This document shows positions 8,952-12,256 of a DNA stretch of 12,256 bases, piece by piece. A program made the translations under genes and the position numbers. The first letter of the stretch is position 1. The number at the start of each line of letters is the position of its first letter. This DNA comes from an uncultured Oscillospiraceae bacterium. GTDB lineage: Bacteria > Bacillota > Clostridia > Oscillospirales > Acutalibacteraceae. A model generated the notes under the pieces. The model did not search any database. It saw only the letters and a list, made by a program, of their open reading frames with translations, and was not told the DNA's origin. Location of the stretch: positions 1 through 12,256 of the forward strand of contig URQJ01000040.1 in assembly GCA_900549945.1 (NCBI GenBank), in the 5' to 3' direction.

Positions 8952-9620
8952 ATGGCAGAGGAAATCAAAACTACGGAAGAACTCGAAGAGGCCGCTCCGG
9001 CGGTGGACAACGACGAGGATATCGAGGCGTATATCCGCGAGCTGACCGGCAAAACGCCGGCGCAGAAGAAGGCCGAGGAAAAGAAGGCGCGCGAGCCCGA
9101 GGTGGAACACTTCCGCGTCACGAGCCAGATCGGCGAGGACGACCACAGGGCGTTCATCTATTATTCGACGCTGCTGCGCTACAAATGGGTGCTGCCGGCG
9201 TTCCTGATCTCGCCGCTCGTGTTCGCGCTTTTCTTCTCGTTTGTGGACGGGCGGTTTTATTCGGGCAACTTCCTGCTCGCGATGGTCGTCTTATACGTGG
9301 CGATCACGCTGATCGTCGTGATCCGCTGCCAGCGCTGGCTTTCCAAAATCAAAAAGAACAACCCCAAAACGCTGTACCTCACGGAGACGACGCTTGCCTT
9401 TCTTACATACAGCGTTGTCAACATGAAAAACGGCAACCACATCAAGGTGGGGTACGAGCATATGATCGGCGTGAGCGAGAGCCGCAAGCGCTTTATCCTG
9501 TATTTTGACAACGGCAAATCGATGGTTTTCCGCAAGGAGGACATGCCGCTCGAGGTGCAGGAGAAGTTCCGGCCGTTCATCCAGTCGAAGGTGCACAAGG
9601 TCAAGATGTTCAAAAAATAA
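8952..9620 (+). CDS. YcxB-like two-segment membrane protein
   Basis: A 222-residue protein of unknown function. Residues 1-65 are highly charged (acidic first, then a Lys/Glu-rich stretch at 39-52) and probably cytoplasmic. Two membrane segments follow at about 78-98 and 105-125, with a short GRFYSGN link. The C-terminal part (about 138-215) resembles the YcxB-like domain: beta strands LYLTETTLAF, HIKVGYEHMIGVSES, RFILYFDNGKSMVFRKEDMP, then an amphipathic helix EVQEKFRPFIQS. ATG 8952 is chosen because AGGTGG (8941-8946) is 5 nt upstream; an in-frame GTG at 8943 lies inside that site. It sits 46 nt after ligA and 36 nt before galK, so it is probably cotranscribed with both. Nothing in the sequence shows a substrate or partner. 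Confidence 0.8.
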   Translation: MAEEIKTTEELEEAAPAVDNDEDIEAYIRELTGKTPAQKKAEEKKAREPEVEHFRVTSQIGEDDHRAFIYYSTLLRYKWVLPAFLISPLVFALFFSFVDGRFYSGNFLLAMVVLYVAITLIVVIRCQRWLSKIKKNNPKTLYLTETTLAFLTYSVVNMKNGNHIKVGYEHMIGVSESRKRFILYFDNGKSMVFRKEDMPLEVQEKFRPFIQSKVHKVKMFKK

Positions 9621-9637
9621 TTCCGGCCATGCCGGAA
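9621..9637. other. Short perfect hairpin before galK
   Basis: TTCCGGC (9621-9627) and GCCGGAA (9631-9637) form a 7-bp stem with a CAT triloop, starting on the base after the YcxB-like stop. Read on the minus strand the stem is followed by TTATTTTTTG, terminator-like, but no gene is read that way here. On the plus strand there is no U tract; it may protect a processed 3' end or limit coupling to galK. Confidence 0.4.
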
Positions 9638-9656
9638 GAAAGAATGGTGATACACA

Positions 9657-10892
9657 ATGACGCAGGATCTGAAAGCGCTGTACGGCGCGGAGGCCGAGGC
9701 GCAGAGGGCGCGCTATGCGGCGCTGAACACGGCGTTTGCCGAGGCGTTCGGCGCGGCCGAAGCGCTCGAGTATTTCAGCGCGCCGGGCCGCACGGAGGTC
9801 GGCGGCAACCACACCGACCACAATAACGGCAAGGTGCTCGCAGCGGCCGTCAATCTCGACGTGATCGCCGCCGTGAAAAAGACGGAAAACGGCGTGATCC
9901 GCCTCAAATCCGCGGGCTACCCGATGGATACGGTCGATACGGCCGAGCTCTCTGTGCAGGAGAGCGAGAAGGAGCGTTCCGCGGCGCTGATCCGCGGCGT
10001 GTGCGCGCGTCTGAAAGCGCTCGGCTACAAGGTCGGCGGGTTCGACGCCGTGACCGCATCGCGCGTGCTCAAGGGCTCCGGGCTTTCGAGCTCCGCCGCG
10101 TTTGAAGTGCTCGTCGTCACGATTCTGTCCCACCTCTACAATGGCGGCGCGATCGCTCCCGTCGAGGCGGCGCAGATCTCGAAATACGCCGAGAACGTCT
10201 ACTTCGGCAAGCCCTCCGGTCTGCTCGACCAGATGGCGGCAAGCGTCGGCGGCTTCACGACGATGGACTTTGCGGACCCGGCCGCGCCGAAGATCGAGAA
10301 GATCGATTTCGATCTCGAGAAACTCGGCTACGCGCTCTGTGTCGTCGATACGGGCGGCAACCATGCCGACCTCACCGGCGAATACGCGGCGGTGCCGGCG
10401 GAGATGAAAGCCGTTGCGGCGGAGATGGGGGCGTCCGTTCTGCGCGAGGTCGATGAGGCGGCTTTCTATGCGGCGATCCCGTCGTTTCGGAAAACGGTGG
10501 GAGATCGCGCCGTCCTGCGCGCGATCCATTTCTTCAGCGACAACCGCATCGTGGACGAGGAGGTCGGCGCGCTGAAATCCGGCGACTTCGAGGAATTTAA
10601 GCGCCTTGTTATCGCCTCGGGCCGTTCCTCGGCGGTGAATCTGCAAAATGTTTTTGCTGTCGTCAACCCGCAGGAGCAGGGGCTTTCGCTCGCGCTCGCG
10701 TTGATCGAGCGGCAGCTCAGCGGGCGCGGCGCGTGGCGTGTGCACGGCGGCGGTTTTGCCGGCACGGTGCAGGCGTACGTCCCGCTCGATATGCTCGAGG
10801 GCTTCCGCGCGGAAATGGAGGCTGTGTTCGGCGCAGGCGCCTGCTATGTGCTCTCCATACGCGGCGTAGGCGGCACGAAGGTCACGCTCTAA
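9657..10892 (+). CDS. galK: Galactokinase (clostridial variant)
   Basis: Phosphorylates galactose at C1 with ATP, the first step of the Leloir pathway; cytoplasmic, GHMP kinase superfamily. At 411 residues it is slightly longer than the E. coli enzyme. The galactokinase signature reads SAPGRTEVGGNHTDHNNG (41-58): Arg45, His52 and Asp54 are kept, but the usual GEHTDYN Glu is Asn51. The ATP loop is LKGSGLSSSAAFEV (138-151). The catalytic Asp is probably Asp191 in GLLDQMAASVGG. GHMP motif 3 is RVHGGGFAGTVQA (361-373). I recall the GGNHTDH form from other Clostridia, so it is a lineage variant and not decay. ATG 9657 has GGTGAT (9646-9651) 5 nt upstream. No own promoter was found; a strong terminator follows at 10920. 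galT is absent, and galE lies 4 kb upstream beyond unrelated genes. Confidence 0.93.
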   Translation: MTQDLKALYGAEAEAQRARYAALNTAFAEAFGAAEALEYFSAPGRTEVGGNHTDHNNGKVLAAAVNLDVIAAVKKTENGVIRLKSAGYPMDTVDTAELSVQESEKERSAALIRGVCARLKALGYKVGGFDAVTASRVLKGSGLSSSAAFEVLVVTILSHLYNGGAIAPVEAAQISKYAENVYFGKPSGLLDQMAASVGGFTTMDFADPAAPKIEKIDFDLEKLGYALCVVDTGGNHADLTGEYAAVPAEMKAVAAEMGASVLREVDEAAFYAAIPSFRKTVGDRAVLRAIHFFSDNRIVDEEVGALKSGDFEEFKRLVIASGRSSAVNLQNVFAVVNPQEQGLSLALALIERQLSGRGAWRVHGGGFAGTVQAYVPLDMLEGFRAEMEAVFGAGACYVLSIRGVGGTKVTL

Positions 10893-10919
10893 AATCCAAT
10901 TGCATAGGAACGTATACAT

Positions 10920-10962
10920 AAAAGAGGAAAAGCAGCCTGAAACAAGCTGCTTTTCCTCTTTT
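10920..10962. terminator. Strong bidirectional intrinsic terminator
   Basis: AAAGAGGAAAAGCAGC (10921-10936) pairs perfectly with its complement at 10946-10961, extendable by one A-T pair to 10920/10962, around a 9-nt loop. On the plus strand the arm ends in TTTTT (10959-10963) then ACACAATTTT; on the minus strand it ends in TTTTATGTATA. It lies 28 nt after the galK stop and 14 nt after the end of the convergent lipoprotein gene, so it serves both. Confidence 0.95.
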
Positions 10963-10976
10963 TACACAATTTTCAC

Positions 10977-11411
10977 TCAGCGCGTTTCCCGCATAATCAG
11001 CAGGTTCATGGTGTCGCCGCTGTACGCGATGCTCAGGTAAACGTCGTCCTTTTCCAGCAGCATGCCGGATGACGCCGATTCCGCCGCTGCGGCGACCTCC
11101 GCGTACCCCTGCGCCTGCAATGCATCGATGTATTCTTCAAAGGCCGCATCGGAGCCGAAGTCCCATACGATCTCGTACTTTCCGTCGTCCGAAAAGTCCC
11201 GCACGTAATCGATAGCGCCGTCCTGCGGTTCGGGAATCCGGGCGGTCAGGTCGTTTTCAGGCCACGCGTCGATGTACTGCGGCTCCGCGGACGGAAGTGC
11301 CGCGAAATTGCCCGCAGCCGTTTCTGTACCGATGCAGCCGCAGAGAAACAGCGTGAGGGCGGCGGCAAGCGCGACGGCCGCCAAAATGTGCCGCCTGTCG
11401 TCTCGTCTCAT
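10977..11411 (-). CDS. Small lipoprotein, last gene of the PadR-HAAS operon
   Basis: A 144-residue secreted lipoprotein of no recognised family. A basic start (MRRDDRRH), a hydrophobic segment (9-23) and the lipobox LCGC place the lipid-bearing Cys at residue 26, so the mature protein should be tethered to the outer face of the membrane. The mature part has a low-complexity start, then an acidic alpha/beta region: a strand (KYEIVWDFG), a helix (DAAFEEYIDALQAQGY) and strands (GMLLEKDDVYLSIAYSG, TMNLLIMRE), perhaps one small ligand- or peptide-binding domain. ATG 11411 has AAAGGAG 8 nt upstream and overlaps the HAAS gene stop by 4 bp, so the two are probably coupled. Its position suggests that it is the outside partner or output of the membrane HAAS protein; this is inference only. 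Confidence 0.82.
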   Translation of the reverse strand: MRRDDRRHILAAVALAAALTLFLCGCIGTETAAGNFAALPSAEPQYIDAWPENDLTARIPEPQDGAIDYVRDFSDDGKYEIVWDFGSDAAFEEYIDALQAQGYAEVAAAAESASSGMLLEKDDVYLSIAYSGDTMNLLIMRETR

Positions 11412-11875
11412 CGTTCTTTCTCCTTTCGGCGTTCCCGGATGTGCCGGACGGCCAGAATTACGGCGGCGACGCCCGCAGCCGTGCCGAGCAGGAGAAGCAG
11501 CGCGGGGACGACCGGGAGCCCCTCGCTGTATACCTGAATCGAGGTCATCGCGTCGGCCTGACCGATCGCGTTTTCTGGGGGACGCATCATGCGGGAGGCC
11601 GCATATACGGCGAGCAGGACGGCGGAAAGCAGGGCAAGCACCCAGATCAGCGCCGTTTTCCCGTGTCTTTTCCGCTTGATGCCGCGTTGTTTTTCGATGT
11701 CCCCGGCAAATTCCGCGGGGGAGCCGAGCCGTTCGATCACGTCCTGCTCGGTCTCGCCGTGCTCGAGCGCGGAATCGAAGGCCTCCTGCAAATCGCGCAG
11801 GATCTCGTTCTTCTTCGCCCTCGGCACGGTCAGCGCTTTTTTCACCTGTCGGATATACTGTTCTTTCGCGTTCAT
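11408..11875 (-). CDS. HAAS/DUF1700-domain membrane protein
   Basis: A 155-residue membrane protein. Residues about 4-62 form the HAAS (formerly DUF1700-like) helical domain: YIRQVKKALTVPRAKKNEIL, a DLQEAFDSALEHG helix, TEQDVIERLGSPAEFAGDI with the typical 'LG.P.E.A..I' end. A basic linker (IKRKRHGK) leads to two membrane segments (about 73-93 and 121-143), with an outside loop between them of about 27 residues, and a very basic tail (RHIRERRKEKER). HAAS proteins are commonly encoded beside PadR regulators and are thought to be membrane signalling partners that modulate PadR or downstream effectors. ATG 11875 has a near-perfect AAGGAGG (11883-11889) 7 nt upstream and overlaps the padR stop by 4 bp. 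The stop in turn overlaps the lipoprotein start by 4 bp. Confidence 0.9.
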   Translation of the reverse strand: MNAKEQYIRQVKKALTVPRAKKNEILRDLQEAFDSALEHGETEQDVIERLGSPAEFAGDIEKQRGIKRKRHGKTALIWVLALLSAVLLAVYAASRMMRPPENAIGQADAMTSIQVYSEGLPVVPALLLLLGTAAGVAAVILAVRHIRERRKEKER

Positions 11876-12234
11876 TTTTCCGCCTCCTTCGGCAGGCATT
11901 GCCGGATGAATGTATCGACGCATACGGTGTATTCTTTCCAGAAAGCGATCAGCTCGGAAAGGGTTTCGCGCCCTTTGTCCGTCAGCGCATAGTACTTGCG
12001 GGAGCTGCCGTTTGCGGCCGCCGGTACGATGCGGCTGCGGATCAGGCCGGCGTCCTGCAGCCGGTAGAGAATAGGGTAGATCGTCCCTTCCTTGGCGTAA
12101 CCCCATACGGCGGCCCCATGCGCGTTCAGCGCGGTGATGATCTCATAGCCGTACGTTTCGCCCCGGGCGATCAGGCACAGAAGGACCATTTCCAGCGAGC
12201 CCTTCTTGAACTGCTGCATGTACTTGCCGTCCAT
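11872..12234 (-). CDS. PadR-family transcriptional regulator
   Basis: A 120-residue winged-helix regulator that probably binds its own promoter. The first helices and wing read MQQFKKGSLEMVLLCLIARGETYGYEI, where the GSLEMVLL and YGYEI elements are standard PadR features. EGTIYPILYRLQDAGLI (recognition helix region, about 50-66) and SSRKYYALTDKGRETL (78-93) follow. The C-terminal helix that usually mediates dimerisation is short (about 94-117), the PadR-s2 type. Of two ATGs, 12234 is preferred over 12240: GGGAGG (12241-12246) sits 6 nt from 12234 but touches 12240 directly. The gene leads the three-gene minus-strand operon, and its promoter lies outside the window. PadR-HAAS pairs are usually autoregulated; here the control region is cut off at the poly-C tract. 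Confidence 0.92.
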   Translation of the reverse strand: MDGKYMQQFKKGSLEMVLLCLIARGETYGYEIITALNAHGAAVWGYAKEGTIYPILYRLQDAGLIRSRIVPAAANGSSRKYYALTDKGRETLSELIAFWKEYTVCVDTFIRQCLPKEAEK

Positions 12235-12243
12235 CGGCATCCT

Positions 12244-12256
12244 CCCCCCCCCCCCC
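12244..12256. repeat. Poly-C run (poly-G on the padR strand) at window end
   Basis: Thirteen consecutive C reach the last base, so the true length is unknown. On the padR sense strand this is a G tract running directly into the AGG of the ribosome site. It may be a real slippage-prone tract or an assembly-end artefact; nothing lies beyond it in the window to tell. Confidence 0.6.

Noticed and set aside
9291..10919. Long minus-strand open frame (542 codons) antisense to galK
   Set aside because: Same GC-bias shadow; galK on the plus strand carries all GHMP kinase motifs, and the antisense product is Arg/His-rich with no recognisable fold.
12244..12256. Poly-C run as a typical two-colour sequencing poly-G artefact
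   Set aside because: Reads extending this contig end would normally add poly-G on the plus strand, not poly-C. Not excluded, but the simple version of the artefact does not fit, so the tract is kept as an open finding.

Overview
The window is a gene-dense piece of a high-GC, Gram-positive, apparently spore-forming chromosome, most consistent with Clostridia (Oscillospiraceae/Ruminococcaceae-like). This rests on strongly GC-biased third codon positions, a YunB-type sporulation protein, NAD-dependent DNA ligase, a clostridial-type galactokinase signature (GGNHTDHN in place of GEHTDYN), a PadR-HAAS pair, and AGGAGG-type ribosome sites. The taxonomy is inferred from gene content, not from a search. 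No tRNA, rRNA, CRISPR array, insertion sequence or phage gene was seen.

Layout. (A) 1-3819, plus strand: the 3' part of an FtsK/SpoIIIE DNA translocase, a membrane-anchored ComEC-like metallo-beta-lactamase-fold protein and a DUF3006 protein, each joined by a 4-bp ATGA overlap, then an ATP-grasp protein of the sugar-transfer-associated type 36 nt further on. (B) 3806-4240, minus strand: a small membrane protein of the putative ABC-transporter type IV (CmpB) family, whose 3' end overlaps the ATP-grasp gene by 14 bp tail to tail. (C) 4241-4561: the only gene-free stretch over 300 bases, with a good sigma-A promoter for galE and a 10-bp hairpin in the leader of the minus-strand gene. (D) 4562-10892, plus strand: galE, maf (overlapping galE by 11 bp), yunB, ligA (own promoter), a YcxB-like membrane protein and galK, closed by a strong bidirectional terminator at 10920-10962. 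(E) 10977-12234, minus strand: padR, a HAAS/DUF1700 membrane protein and a small lipoprotein, all joined by ATGA overlaps. The window ends in a run of 13 C just upstream of the padR ribosome site.

Functionally, galE and galK supply two of the three Leloir enzymes (galT is absent here) but are separated by housekeeping genes: Maf house-cleaning pyrophosphatase, YunB sporulation protein and LigA. The PadR-HAAS-lipoprotein operon looks like a compact envelope-signalling cassette. No wholly new system can be claimed. The points most worth a second look are the hairpin that buries the yunB ribosome site, the poly-G tract directly before padR, the lipoprotein fused by overlap to PadR-HAAS, the MBL-DUF3006 pair coupled to the DNA translocase, and the cysteine at the GalE specificity gate.
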